A DNA stretch of 64,000 nucleotides from Allomuricauda sp. (GCF_013911645.1 NZ_JACESV010000007.1:32542-96541); one strand, 5' to 3'; shown: positions 46,247 to 55,574, counted from the first letter of the stretch. The notes: generated from the sequence alone by a model not told the origin. Numbers and translations are program-made.

Positions 46247-48133
46247 ATGGCTACAGGTAAAATCAATGTTTCAGTAGAGAACATTTTTCCCTTGATTAAA
46301 AAATTTCTGTATAGTGACCACGAGATTTTCTTGAGGGAGCTTATTTCCAATGCTACGGATGCAACCTTAAAACTAAAGCACCTTACTTCCATTGGGGAAG
46401 CGAAAGTGGAATACGGCAATCCCATGATCGAGGTTAAGGTGGACAGGGACAACAAACGCATCCATATTATAGACCAAGGTATTGGTATGACCGAGGAGGA
46501 AGTGAAAAAGTACATTAACGAAGTGGCTTTTTCGGGTGCCGAGGAATTTTTGGACAAATACAAGGATGCCGGTAAAGATGCCGGTATCATCGGGCATTTT
46601 GGCCTTGGTTTCTATTCTGCCTTTATGGTCGCGGAGAAAGTGGAAATCATCACAAAAAGCCATAAAGAAGAACCGGCAGTGCACTGGACCTGCGACGGTT
46701 CTCCCGAATTTTCCATAGAACCGAGCGACAAAACGGAAAGGGGAACGGAAATTATCCTGCACATAGCCGAGGATTCCACTGAATTTTTGGAAGATGCGAG
46801 AATCCGTGAACTTTTGACCAAGTACAACAAGTTCATGCCCATTCCGATTAAATTCGGAACCAAAACAGAAACCCTTCCCAAACCAGAAGGTGCCAAGGAG
46901 GATGACCCTGCGCCAACCAAAGAGGTGGACGACATCATCAACAACCCAAATCCTGCGTGGACCAAGCAGCCCAATGATTTAAGCGAAGAAGATTACAAAA
47001 ACTTTTATCGCGAGCTATATCCGATGCAGTTTGAAGAACCCTTGTTCCACATCCACTTAAATGTGGATTATCCGTTTAATTTAACGGGTATCCTATATTT
47101 CCCAAAGCTGACGAACGACCTTAGCATACAAAAGGATAAAATTCAGTTGTACCAGAACCAAGTGTTCGTTACCGATAATGTGGAAGGCATTGTTCCCGAA
47201 TTCTTGACGATGTTGAAAGGGGTTATTGATTCACCCGACATTCCTTTGAATGTATCCAGGTCCTATCTGCAAGCTGATGGTGCAGTGAAGAAAATTTCTT
47301 CTTACATCACCAGAAAGGTAGCGGATAAATTGACTTCACTCTTCAAAAACAACCGTGAGGATTTTGAGCAGAAGTGGAACGACATTAAAGTGGTGATAGA
47401 ATACGGAATGCTTTCCGAAGATAAATTCTTTGACAAGGCGGACAAATTCGCACTTTACCCATCGGTTGATGGAGACTTCTACACGTTCGAAGAACTGGAA
47501 GCCAAAATCAAGGACAACCAGACCGATAAGGATGACAAATTGGTGGTGTTGTATGCTTCGGACAAAGAGGCACAACACAGCTACATTGAAGCCGCTAAGA
47601 AAAAAGGGTATGAAGTACTCTTATTGGATTCCCCCATTGTACCGCACTTGATGCAAAAATTGGAAACCTCTAAAGAAAACCTATCGTTTGTTCGAGTGGA
47701 TGCCGACCATGTGGACAACCTCATCAAAAAAGAGGATACGGCCATTTCAAAACTATCCGAAGAAGAAAAAGACAGCCTAAAGGCTGATTTGGAAAAAGTG
47801 ATTTCCGATAAAGGATACACTATCCAGATGGAGGCCATGGAGAGCAGTGCTTCTCCGTTCATAATTACCGAGCCCGAATTTATGCGCCGCATGAAGGAAA
47901 TGCAACAAACCGGTGGCGGTGGTATGTTCGGTATGGGCAATATGCCGGATATGTACAACCTTATCGTAAACACCAATCACGAATTGGTCAGCGAGATCTT
48001 GAACACCAAGACCGCAAAGAAACGGGAAAGGTTGATCAACCAATCCTTGGATTTGGCCCGCCTGTCCAAAGGTTTGCTAAAAGGCGAAGAGCTTACCAAT
48101 TTTATTGCGAGGAGCTATGATATGATCAAGTAA
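46247..48133 (+). CDS. htpG: molecular chaperone HtpG (Hsp90)
   Basis: 628 aa. GHKL ATPase start with EIFLRELISNATDA (catalytic Glu), DQGIGMTEEEV and GHFGLGFYSAF, then middle and C-terminal domains. The length is normal for bacterial Hsp90. An extra acidic, Pro-rich segment (AKEDDPAPTKEVDD, about 220-236) lies between N and middle domains, as in other Bacteroidota. It is separated by a 327-bp regulatory region from the divergent TetR-like gene. Confidence 0.97.
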   Translation: MATGKINVSVENIFPLIKKFLYSDHEIFLRELISNATDATLKLKHLTSIGEAKVEYGNPMIEVKVDRDNKRIHIIDQGIGMTEEEVKKYINEVAFSGAEEFLDKYKDAGKDAGIIGHFGLGFYSAFMVAEKVEIITKSHKEEPAVHWTCDGSPEFSIEPSDKTERGTEIILHIAEDSTEFLEDARIRELLTKYNKFMPIPIKFGTKTETLPKPEGAKEDDPAPTKEVDDIINNPNPAWTKQPNDLSEEDYKNFYRELYPMQFEEPLFHIHLNVDYPFNLTGILYFPKLTNDLSIQKDKIQLYQNQVFVTDNVEGIVPEFLTMLKGVIDSPDIPLNVSRSYLQADGAVKKISSYITRKVADKLTSLFKNNREDFEQKWNDIKVVIEYGMLSEDKFFDKADKFALYPSVDGDFYTFEELEAKIKDNQTDKDDKLVVLYASDKEAQHSYIEAAKKKGYEVLLLDSPIVPHLMQKLETSKENLSFVRVDADHVDNLIKKEDTAISKLSEEEKDSLKADLEKVISDKGYTIQMEAMESSASPFIITEPEFMRRMKEMQQTGGGGMFGMGNMPDMYNLIVNTNHELVSEILNTKTAKKRERLINQSLDLARLSKGLLKGEELTNFIARSYDMIK

Positions 48134-48199
48134 GATCATTCAAAATAAATTTTAGGTAAAGGCAGTCCATTATGGTCTGCCTTTCTTATTTTTAGCCTT

Positions 48200-48559
48200 A
48201 TGGAAACTCCTTGGCACCTTTACCTAATGTCCGGAATGTATACGGTTGCAGGTTTAATGCATTTTATAAAACCAAAAATGTACATGCGCATTATGCCGCT
48301 GTACCTGCCCAACCATAAACTTTTGGTATATATAAGTGGCATTGCTGAAATCCTGTTGGGCATTGGAATATGCTTTGAAGCTACCCGAAAACTAAGCGTA
48401 TTTGGAATAATTTTGATGCTGGCAGCGTTTCTGTCCGTACATTTTTATATGCTTTCCAGTGAAAAAGCATCCGCAGGTATTCCCAAATGGATTTTGATTC
48501 TTCGGATTCCTCTTCAATTCTTTTTGATGTATTGGGCGTATTACTACGTCAATATCTAA
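48200..48559 (+). CDS. DoxX-like four-helix membrane protein
   Basis: 119 aa with four transmembrane helices (about 8-25, 43-61, 65-84, 97-116); GLMHFIKPKMYMRIMP is a DoxX-like beginning. Function unknown. It converges on the next minus-strand gene with a 4-bp overlap. Confidence 0.85.
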   Translation: METPWHLYLMSGMYTVAGLMHFIKPKMYMRIMPLYLPNHKLLVYISGIAEILLGIGICFEATRKLSVFGIILMLAAFLSVHFYMLSSEKASAGIPKWILILRIPLQFFLMYWAYYYVNI

Positions 48560-48966
48560 AAGGCAGTTCGGTTCAAGTACTTTTTTAACCAAGTTACTTG
48601 GGCAAAAAACATAAGGCCCAAAAATAGAAAACCATACACCATTACTTTGGAAGAGGTGTAATTTTCCATCCACCCCCAACTATTTTTAAACCATGCTTCC
48701 ATCTGAAGGTTCTTGAACCACCCTTGGCCATCATCAAGGCCAAACCGCATCCCTACTAAAACCAATATGGCAACAAAGGCAGCAAATACAAGCGACAAAA
48801 CCCTGCCCGACAATATGGGCTTGTATTGAAAAACTTCATTGTGCGTTTCAGTTTCCAATTTTTGCAGCACATTTTGGGTAAAATCCAAGGAAGGGGATTC
48901 CAATGGAGCATCTTCCATGATCCTGTCCACAAAAACTTCCCATTTTTTGTCCTCGTTCTTATCCAT
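48556..48966 (-). CDS. two-TM membrane protein, candidate anti-sigma factor
   Basis: 136 aa: cytosolic N-terminal 50 residues (VFVDRIMEDAPLESPSLDFTQNVLQKLE), transmembrane helices at about 54-74 and 107-126. No named domain is recognised. It overlaps the end of the ECF sigma gene by 8 bp, the usual arrangement for a cognate membrane anti-sigma factor; that role is inferred from position and topology. Confidence 0.8.
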   Translation of the reverse strand: MDKNEDKKWEVFVDRIMEDAPLESPSLDFTQNVLQKLETETHNEVFQYKPILSGRVLSLVFAAFVAILVLVGMRFGLDDGQGWFKNLQMEAWFKNSWGWMENYTSSKVMVYGFLFLGLMFFAQVTWLKKYLNRTAF

Positions 48967-49537
48967 TGCCCTCCAATATTTCTCTGTTCATATTTTTTTC
49001 CATGATTCCGGCCAATTTTTTTCTCGCCCTGAACAACCTAACCTTCAATGTATTCACGGAAAGATTGGTTGTCTTCCCTATTTCCTGCAAATTCTTTTCC
49101 TCAAAATAAAACAAGGTAAGGATTCCTGCATCTTCCGCCGATAATTGTGATAGGCATTGACCAATTATTTCGCTTCTTTCCTCCCTGACCATTTTGTCCA
49201 ACGCAGTATCCATTTCCGAATGGGCAACTCGCTCGATATGGTCCAAATCGGTATGAAGCCTCTTCCTTTTTATTTTTTTTAACCTGTCCAAACAGCTGTT
49301 GTAGGCGATTCTATAGACCCACGTTGAAACTTTGGAATCCCCTTTAAAGCTGGGCAGGGACTTATATACCTTAATGAATACATCTTGCGCAACCTCTTCT
49401 GCCTCCTCCCTGTTGCCCAACATTCTTAAGGACAAAGTAAAGACCAAATCCTTATAACTGTCCACAAAATCGGAGAACGCCCGGGTATTTCCCTTGCATA
49501 TTTCCGAAATCAGTTCCTTTTCCTTGTTGGTCAGCAT
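48959..49537 (-). CDS. ECF RNA polymerase sigma factor
   Basis: 192 aa. Region 2: FVDSYKDLVFTLSLRMLGNREEAEEVAQDVFIK and STWVYRIAYNSCLDRLKK; region 4: LTLFYFEEKNLQEIGKTTNLSVNTLKVRLFRARKKL. This is the RpoE-like ECF type, not the SusC/FecR-linked type of the gene at 8.6 kb. A TGTAACC-N16-CGTC promoter candidate just upstream suggests autoregulation. Confidence 0.95.
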   Translation of the reverse strand: MLTNKEKELISEICKGNTRAFSDFVDSYKDLVFTLSLRMLGNREEAEEVAQDVFIKVYKSLPSFKGDSKVSTWVYRIAYNSCLDRLKKIKRKRLHTDLDHIERVAHSEMDTALDKMVREERSEIIGQCLSQLSAEDAGILTLFYFEEKNLQEIGKTTNLSVNTLKVRLFRARKKLAGIMEKNMNREILEGNG

Positions 49538-49546
49538 TGCTCATTG

Positions 49547-49573
49547 GACGCCAAAAGTGCAGTTTAGGTTACA
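49547..49573 (-). promoter_or_regulatory. ECF-type promoter of the sigma gene (minus strand)
   Basis: On the minus strand TGTAACC (49573-49567), a 16-base spacer and CGTC (49550-49547) form an ECF-like -35/-10 pair. The -10 element is only 9 bases before the ATG, so the mRNA would be almost leaderless; a later start would relax this. Confidence 0.5.
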
Positions 49574-49596
49574 CAAAAAATAATATTTTTAAATTA

Positions 49597-49623
49597 TGTA
49601 ACCTATGTTAGAAAACTGTCGTC
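49597..49623 (+). promoter_or_regulatory. ECF-type promoter of the DUF6249 gene (plus strand)
   Basis: TGTAACC (49597-49603), 16 bases, CGTC (49620-49623): identical elements and spacing to the divergent sigma promoter. The motif also forms a 9-bp inverted repeat TAACCTATG (49599-49607) / CATAGGTTA (49623-49631). Start codon at 49671. Confidence 0.6.
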
Positions 49624-49670
49624 ATAGGTTATGAACAAAAAAATACGAATAATTATTAAAACGAACAGTT

Positions 49671-50024
49671 ATGGGATCAGAAGTAATCATTTTACCAATA
49701 ATTTTTGGAGTCATCTTTGCGATTGCCTACCTCTATTTTTCAACAAGAAACAAAGAGCGATTGGCTTTAATAGAAAAAGGAGCGGATGCCAGCATTTTTG
49801 TCCGGGGAAAACGGGAAGGTGCAGCACCTTTCTGGAAAATCATCATCCTTAACCTTTCTCTACTACTTATCGGTATTGGAGCAGCCATTTTTGTAGCCTC
49901 TATTTTGGTATACAGTTTAGGGGTTGATGATGAAGTAGCTTACCCGGGCACTATCTTCTTATTGGCCGGTGTTGGACTTATGGTAGGTTTTAACATGACC
50001 AAGAAATTGGAAAAAGAGGATTAA
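49671..50024 (+). CDS. DUF6249 membrane protein
   Basis: 117 aa with three hydrophobic segments (about 4-23, 56-78, 87-108) and the cytosolic stretch TRNKERLALIEKGADASIF between the first two, characteristic of this family. Function unknown. It is divergent from the ECF sigma gene and shares its promoter motif, so it is a likely sigma target. Confidence 0.88.
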   Translation: MGSEVIILPIIFGVIFAIAYLYFSTRNKERLALIEKGADASIFVRGKREGAAPFWKIIILNLSLLLIGIGAAIFVASILVYSLGVDDEVAYPGTIFLLAGVGLMVGFNMTKKLEKED

Positions 50025-50033
50025 AGAGTTTAG

Positions 50034-50060
50034 TAGATTCCCGTTTTCACGGGAATGACA
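50034..50060. repeat. short palindromic repeat
   Basis: TTCCCGT (50038-50044) and ACGGGAA (50049-50055) around TTTC, flanked by GATTC and TGACA. The same short foldback form is a common interspersed repeat in bacterial intergenic DNA. It may also serve as the terminator-proximal hairpin of the DUF6249 transcript. Confidence 0.5.
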
Positions 50061-50137
50061 GTTTCTATGGAAACCCCGATGCATGCATGTGCGGAATTCT
50101 TTTTGATTAAACCTTTTTACATCAAATTTAAATGAAG

Positions 50138-50165
50138 AACCACCGCCACAAGCGGTGGTTTTTTA
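50138..50165 (+). terminator. intrinsic terminator before the MOSC gene
   Basis: The stem AACCACCGC (50138-50146) / GCGGTGGTT (50152-50160) with a 5-base loop is followed by TTTTTAT. It ends the DUF6249 transcript. Confidence 0.88.
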
Positions 50166-50177
50166 TAACTTGCCATT

Positions 50178-50810
50178 ATGAAAGTTATCTCTACAAACCT
50201 CGGCAAACCCACAAAAATTATTTGGAACGGTAAAGAGACCACAACGGGTATTTATAAGTTCCCAGTTAAAGAGCCGCTCTTTTTGGATACGGAAGATGTG
50301 CATGGCGATACCGTTGCAGACCGAAAGTACCATGGTGGTATTTATAAAGCCTGTTATTTGTTTTCTGCGGGCAACTATCCCTATTGGAAAGCAAAATATC
50401 CCCATTTGGAATGGGATTGGGGCATGTTCGGAGAAAATTTGACCATTGACAACTTGGATGAATCTCAAATACGAATAGGCAGCATTTATAAACTAGGTTC
50501 TGCGCTGGTCCAGATAACACAACCAAGGGAGCCTTGCTATAAACTGGGTATTCGATTTGAAGACCAAAATATACTGAAACAATTTATAGACCATGGTTTT
50601 CCCGGAACCTATGTTCGCGTTTTGCAACCGGGCACAGTACGTGTTAGTGATTCCATGCAACTGGCAGAAGCGTCCAAAAACCCTTTGACCGTTCAGGAAT
50701 TCTATACGTTGATTTTTTCCAAAGCAAAAGACCAGGATGTTTTGGAGCTGGCCTTAAAAAATGAAGCACTCCCGCTGAACAAAAGAGAAAAACTTAAAAA
50801 ATGGTCATAA
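50178..50810 (+). CDS. MOSC domain protein (YiiM-like)
   Basis: 210 aa. MOSC features: YHGGIYKACYLFSAGNYPYW, MFGENLTIDNLDE and QPREPCYKLGIRF with the molybdenum-cofactor-binding Cys. A C-terminal helical tail is like the 3-alpha domain of YiiM. Such proteins detoxify N-hydroxylated compounds. A single gene. Confidence 0.93.
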   Translation: MKVISTNLGKPTKIIWNGKETTTGIYKFPVKEPLFLDTEDVHGDTVADRKYHGGIYKACYLFSAGNYPYWKAKYPHLEWDWGMFGENLTIDNLDESQIRIGSIYKLGSALVQITQPREPCYKLGIRFEDQNILKQFIDHGFPGTYVRVLQPGTVRVSDSMQLAEASKNPLTVQEFYTLIFSKAKDQDVLELALKNEALPLNKREKLKKWS

Positions 50811-50832
50811 AAAAAGGGGGCTCTCGCCCCCA
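50809..50832 (-). terminator. intrinsic terminator of the small secreted protein gene
   Basis: GGGGGC (50816-50821) / GCCCCC (50826-50831) around TCTC is followed on the minus strand by TTTTTTTATG. It overlaps the last bases of the convergent MOSC gene and could end both. Confidence 0.85.
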
Positions 50833-50858
50833 ATGCACATAAAAATTAACTAAACAAA

Positions 50859-51236
50859 CTATCTTACCTCCATAGTTTTCTTGTAGGTTCCAAATTTGTC
50901 CACTACAACTATGGTATATTCATCTTTAAAGGCTTTTTCAAAGTTGAATGCTTTTTCAACAACGATGTCACCGTCGATAGCTTCATCAAAAACTAGTCTG
51001 CCTTCGCTATCGTATACCTTTAAAAGCACCTTACCTTTAGAAATGTTCAAAAGGTTCATCATAATTTTTTGGCCTTTCTTTACAAATACAGGGTCAAGGT
51101 TAACTTTTACCAAATTCTTTTCAACCTCGTACTTGGCTACTACTTTTTTACCAAAATCGGTTGTGTTTCCGTTAGCCATTCCCAAAGAGGATATCAAAAG
51201 GACTGCTACTACTGTTAAATTCTTTACTACTTTCAT
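50859..51236 (-). CDS. small secreted protein, DUF3244-like
   Basis: 125 aa from the Met at 51236 (MKVVKNLTVVAVLLISSLGMANG, a signal peptide); the longer frame from 51302 starts inside the promoter. The mature part is a beta-rich single domain with KGKVLLKVYDSEGRLVFDEA and ends KKTMEVR, resembling a fibronectin-like or sorting-type fold. No sorting motif can be claimed. Function unknown. Confidence 0.82.
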   Translation of the reverse strand: MKVVKNLTVVAVLLISSLGMANGNTTDFGKKVVAKYEVEKNLVKVNLDPVFVKKGQKIMMNLLNISKGKVLLKVYDSEGRLVFDEAIDGDIVVEKAFNFEKAFKDEYTIVVVDKFGTYKKTMEVR

Positions 51237-51264
51237 AACACTTCGTTTTTTTAAGATTACAGTA

Positions 51265-51272
51265 CAAATGTA
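51265..51272 (-). promoter_or_regulatory. -7 promoter box of the small secreted protein gene
   Basis: On the minus strand TACATTTG is an exact TAnnTTTG box; TTTC lies 17 bases upstream as a degenerate -33 element. It supports translation from the Met at 51236, 28 bp downstream. Confidence 0.55.
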
Positions 51273-51450
51273 TGCTGAATTGGTGCACAGAAATACCACC
51301 ATCTTTTCCAGTTTATGTGCTATATTAACATGGTAAGTGTTTTAACATAGTATTAATGATAAAATAGCATAACTTTAAGTTAACATTGTAGATATTTGCA
51401 CGGTAATTAGTTTTTTACCTTTATGGTATTAAAAGGAAAAATTGCGCTAA

Positions 51451-52323
51451 ATGATCCAAAAACCTGCATTTGAAGCAATAGCCCCAAGTTTTGGCCACTC
51501 GTTCGCGTTTCAAAAATTCAACGCAAACAATGAGAACAAGAACAATGGTTGGCATTACCACCCAGAATTGGAGTTGGTTTATGTGAACGGAGGGTCTGGC
51601 AAAAGGCAAATAGGCAGTCACGTATCTTATTATAGGAACGGGGACCTTATCCTTATTGGTTCCAATTTGCCGCATTGTGGCTTTACCGATAAGCTTACCG
51701 GCAACAAGAGTGAGACTTTGGTACAGATGAAGGTGGATTTTCTGGGAAGTGATTTTTTCAATATCCCTGAGATGAAAAATATTCAGAAATTGTTCGAGGT
51801 TGCCAAAGGGGGCATCGCCTTTTCTGGAAAGACCAAAATGAAAGTTGGGGAAAAAATGGAAATCCTGGAATACCAGACAGATTTCCAAAGGTTACTGTCC
51901 ATCCTTAATATATTGAACATTTTGGCTACCTCTACCGAAATGAATGTTTTGAACGCTGAAGGATTTTCCATTGAGACCGAGGTAAAGGACAACGACCGTA
52001 TCAATATTGTCTTCAATTATGTAAAGGCAAACTTTAAAGAGGACATTAGCTTGGAGCAAATTGCCGATATAGTGAGTATGACGGTACCTTCTTTTTGTAG
52101 ATACTTTAAAAAAATCACCCACAAAACGTTTACCCAGTTTGTTAACGAGTATAGATTGGTACATGCCTCCAAACTGCTGGCGGAGCAACCCATGAGCATT
52201 ACCCAAGTGTGCTATGATAGTGGCTTTAACAACTTCTCGCACTTTAATAAGTCCTTTAAGGCGTTTACCGGACAAAACCCTTCGGAATATAGAAATCAAC
52301 TGAAAACGGTATTGCAATCCTAA
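51451..52323 (+). CDS. AraC family transcriptional regulator
   Basis: 290 aa. An N-terminal cupin sensing domain (HYHPELELVYVNGGSG, LIGSNLPHCGF) and a C-terminal pair of helix-turn-helix motifs (about 185-285; SLEQIADIVSMTVPSFCRYFKK, ITQVCYDSGFNNFSHFNKSFK). Such proteins usually sense sugars or related small molecules. The S1/P1 nuclease gene is convergent, and no target operon is evident. Confidence 0.94.
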   Translation: MIQKPAFEAIAPSFGHSFAFQKFNANNENKNNGWHYHPELELVYVNGGSGKRQIGSHVSYYRNGDLILIGSNLPHCGFTDKLTGNKSETLVQMKVDFLGSDFFNIPEMKNIQKLFEVAKGGIAFSGKTKMKVGEKMEILEYQTDFQRLLSILNILNILATSTEMNVLNAEGFSIETEVKDNDRINIVFNYVKANFKEDISLEQIADIVSMTVPSFCRYFKKITHKTFTQFVNEYRLVHASKLLAEQPMSITQVCYDSGFNNFSHFNKSFKAFTGQNPSEYRNQLKTVLQS

Positions 52324-52327
52324 GCTC

Positions 52328-53098
52328 TTACCCGAACACTTCGTTTAAGACCTTGGCCAGCCGCAATCCTCCTTTTTGGAGCTGTTGGAACAATAGATGG
52401 TTGTATTCGTAGGAGTAACGGTATCCCAATTTATCGCCCACTTCAACAGATTCGTATAGTGCTGCGCATATTTCGTGGGATTCATCGACCCAATCATAAA
52501 TGGTTCCCTCTTGGATTTTTTTACGTTCCTTGCGGTTCACATCACCTAGTTCAGATGCCAGTTCTGTATAGGTCATCCCATAAGATTCGATAAGGTTTTT
52601 GTCCCATACCCGGTGTAAATTGCTTCCTTCGCCAAACCACTGTACTTGAATGTCGTTACCTCCTTTGTCCTCACCCCTGCTCGCGTGCATGGGCTGGTGC
52701 AGGTCCCCAATAAGGTGAACCAACATTTTTAAATGGAAAACACGATCTTCCCGCGTATTTTTCTTATCCTTTACCTTGGATATACACTCCTCGATTGCCG
52801 TAACAATATCACCATGTTTGCTTTTTTTCGAATCCTTATAACTCGTCCCCAATGGGTAGTTGACATAATGCCATGCCGAATATTTTGAATAGGCCCTGTC
52901 CGCTTTTATATCATCCCCAAACGTGGAGACAAAAGCCAAGCTATGACCATCCAACAAGTCGTTCAAAGCTCTTTTGGCCTTTCCTGTTATATATTCTTGT
53001 GCAATTTGTCCAGTGACCCGGTGTCCAGTTTTCCCCCAGATAGTATTACCAAAAACTATAAAGGGAAATAAAAGCAATAGCAATAAGGTTTTTTTCAT
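52328..53098 (-). CDS. S1/P1 nuclease
   Basis: 256 aa with a signal peptide (1-17). The family's zinc ligands are visible: the Trp-Gly-xx-Gly-His start of the mature chain (WGKTGHRVTG), WHYVNYPLG, HLIGDLHQPMHA, and NLHRVWDKNLI. It degrades single-stranded RNA/DNA and removes 3'-phosphates outside the cytoplasm, which could release phosphate. Convergent with the AraC gene, 4 bp apart. Confidence 0.94.
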   Translation of the reverse strand: MKKTLLLLLLFPFIVFGNTIWGKTGHRVTGQIAQEYITGKAKRALNDLLDGHSLAFVSTFGDDIKADRAYSKYSAWHYVNYPLGTSYKDSKKSKHGDIVTAIEECISKVKDKKNTREDRVFHLKMLVHLIGDLHQPMHASRGEDKGGNDIQVQWFGEGSNLHRVWDKNLIESYGMTYTELASELGDVNRKERKKIQEGTIYDWVDESHEICAALYESVEVGDKLGYRYSYEYNHLLFQQLQKGGLRLAKVLNEVFG

Positions 53099-53220
53099 TT
53101 TTTAACGTCTTTTAGAATAGAAGGTGGTGATTATAAAACAAATCACGGCTAATTTTCAGAATGTTTCACCAAAGAGCAATCTAATTCAAAATTTTAGGGT
53201 TTTTTTAACTACCTATCCTG

Positions 53221-53228
53221 TAATTTTG
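53221..53228 (+). promoter_or_regulatory. -7 box before the DUF5916 gene
   Basis: TAATTTTG matches TAnnTTTG, 22 bp before the ATG. No TTTG at -33 spacing; a T-run takes its place. Confidence 0.45.
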
Positions 53229-53250
53229 TTAAACCAACTAAACTAAACCA

Positions 53251-55449
53251 ATGTTAAGAAAACTTTTTGTACTCGCTACAATCTTGCTTCCTATTACCCT
53301 GTTTTCCCAATCCAACCCTAAAACCTTTACAGTTAAATTCATAAACGATATCATTAAAGTAGATGGTATCTTGGATGAAAGTGTCTGGGAAACTTCAGAA
53401 AGTGCCAACAATTTTCATCAATATTTTCCTTCGGACACCACGCTGGCAGGACAACAGACCGATATTAAGATGGTATACAACAGCACTACACTCTATGTTG
53501 GCATTAGATTGGACACTGAAGGGGACAACTACGTGATTCCGTCTTTAAAAAGGGATTACAGAGCAGGCGGCAATGACAATATCAGTTTAATGTTCGATAC
53601 CTTTAATGATGGGACCAATGCTTTTCTTTTTGGTATGAACCCCTATGGTGTTCGGAGAGAAGCTTTAATCTCCAATGGTGGGTCCGGCCCAAGCGGTTTT
53701 ACCACATCATGGGACGTAAAGTGGCAAGGAGAGGCAAAAGTATATGATGGATACTATATCTGCGAAATCGCAATACCTTTAACGTCTTTCAAGTTTAAGC
53801 AAGGAGAGACCAAATGGCGTTTCAACAGCTATAGGTTTGATATGCAGACCAACGAAACCAGTACTTGGATAAAAATACCCCAAAATCAGCTCGTGTACAG
53901 CTTGGCGTTTATGGGCGATATGGTATTTGAAAAGCCTTTAGGAAAATCCAGAACTCCTATGGCCCTTATTCCTTATGTAAACGGCATTTTCGGAAAGGAC
54001 CATGAAAACAATGAAGATCTGAGCAAATTTGATTTTGGTGGGGATGCAAAAATTTCCATAGGCAACGGCATGAACTTGGACGTTACCCTAAACCCGGATT
54101 TTTCGAATGTAGAAGTAGACAATTTGATTACCAACGTTTCCCGTTTTGAGGTTTCGCTGCCCGAAAAACGCCAGTTCTTTATAGACAACAGCGACCTTTT
54201 TGGTTCTTTTGGAAACGAAAGGGATGCCAACCCCTTTTTCTCTCGAAGAATAGGGATTGCACAAAACGCAGACGATGAAACCATAGAAAATGGCATCGTG
54301 GGCGGGATAAGACTAAGTGGAAAGTTAAATAAAAATTGGCGGCTTGGTCTGTTAAACCTTCAAACCGAAGAAGATAAGGAAAACGAAATCCCCAGCAACA
54401 ACAATACGGTTTTTGCACTTCAGAAAAAAATGTTTTCCCGTTCCAACCTTAGTTTCATTTTTGTAAACCGTCAAAGTTTTGGGGATTACGATTTTCTTGA
54501 GCAAACCGACAGGTACAACCGAGTGGTTGGGATGGACTATAATCTGGCATCGGTAAACAATACTTGGACAGGCAAGTTTTTCTACCATAAATCCTTTGCC
54601 CACGATATAGGGGGCCGCGATGCTTCGGGAGGTCTAGATCTACGATATAACTCCAGGTTCCTAAACTTTGGGGTTCGTGGAAATTTTGTGGGCAACGACT
54701 TCCGTTCAGATTTGGGGTATGTACGCAGGCAAGATATTGTGGCTGCAAGACCTTTTGTAGAATTCAATTTTTGGCCACAAAAAGGAAAACTAAATTTTCA
54801 TGGGTTCCGGTTCAGCCCCAATGTAATTTGGAGACCTACCCTAGATTATATGAACACAGATTATGCGATTTTTTCCAGTTGGCAAGCCAAATTTAAATCA
54901 CAAGAAGAATTTGCTGTCAGGCTATTCAATCGTTATACATACCTTACCGAGACTTTTGATCCAACAGGTACGGACGGGGGCACCGAACTACCTGCCAATG
55001 TAAGATTTTATTATACCAGCTATGAAATGGGGTTTCAAAGCGACAGGAGACGGGTATTTTCGTATTCGGTACAACCAGGGTATGGAGACTTTTATAACGG
55101 TACGCGGTTTGTTTTGGAAGGAGACATGAGCCTTAGACTCCAACCAACAATGCTGTTTTCCTTGGGTCTAAACTATAACAGCATTAAACTACCGCAACCC
55201 TACGAGAGCGAGGACCTTTGGTTGGTGAGCCCCAAAATAGATATAACCTTCAACAAGTCTGTTTTTTGGTCCACACTGATCCAATATAGCAACCAACTGG
55301 ACAATTTAGGGTTCAATTCGCGTTTACAGTGGCGCTTTGCTCCCCTGTCCGACCTATTTTTGGTGTACAACGACAATTATTTTGTCAATTCCTTTATGCC
55401 TCGAAGCCGTTCCATTAATTTAAAGTTTACGTATTGGTTAAACATCTAG
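53251..55449 (+). CDS. DUF5916 family outer-membrane protein with CBM9-like N-terminus
   Basis: 732 aa. A signal peptide (1-19) precedes an N-terminal CBM9-like sandwich (about 25-210; GILDESVWETSE, LMFDTFNDGTNAFLFGMNPYG) and the DUF5916 region, ending with alternating beta-strands of a probable barrel (last residues NLKFTYWLNI). Function is unknown; the family is abundant in marine Bacteroidota. A single gene with a -7 box upstream. Confidence 0.9.
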   Translation: MLRKLFVLATILLPITLFSQSNPKTFTVKFINDIIKVDGILDESVWETSESANNFHQYFPSDTTLAGQQTDIKMVYNSTTLYVGIRLDTEGDNYVIPSLKRDYRAGGNDNISLMFDTFNDGTNAFLFGMNPYGVRREALISNGGSGPSGFTTSWDVKWQGEAKVYDGYYICEIAIPLTSFKFKQGETKWRFNSYRFDMQTNETSTWIKIPQNQLVYSLAFMGDMVFEKPLGKSRTPMALIPYVNGIFGKDHENNEDLSKFDFGGDAKISIGNGMNLDVTLNPDFSNVEVDNLITNVSRFEVSLPEKRQFFIDNSDLFGSFGNERDANPFFSRRIGIAQNADDETIENGIVGGIRLSGKLNKNWRLGLLNLQTEEDKENEIPSNNNTVFALQKKMFSRSNLSFIFVNRQSFGDYDFLEQTDRYNRVVGMDYNLASVNNTWTGKFFYHKSFAHDIGGRDASGGLDLRYNSRFLNFGVRGNFVGNDFRSDLGYVRRQDIVAARPFVEFNFWPQKGKLNFHGFRFSPNVIWRPTLDYMNTDYAIFSSWQAKFKSQEEFAVRLFNRYTYLTETFDPTGTDGGTELPANVRFYYTSYEMGFQSDRRRVFSYSVQPGYGDFYNGTRFVLEGDMSLRLQPTMLFSLGLNYNSIKLPQPYESEDLWLVSPKIDITFNKSVFWSTLIQYSNQLDNLGFNSRLQWRFAPLSDLFLVYNDNYFVNSFMPRSRSINLKFTYWLNI

Positions 55450-55574
55450 TAAACATTAAATCCCAATAGTGTTTTGTTCATCGGTTTTACTTTATATGCC
55501 ATCAGAATAAGAAGGATGGGATCAGTAACATTTCAAAACCTTAAGTAGCTAAACCACCACCCCGACGATTTTCC

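Noticed and set aside
49631..49852. 73-codon plus-strand frame starting next to the ECF-type promoter
   Set aside because: Overlaps the DUF6249 gene in another frame, and its translation has no domain or membrane pattern.
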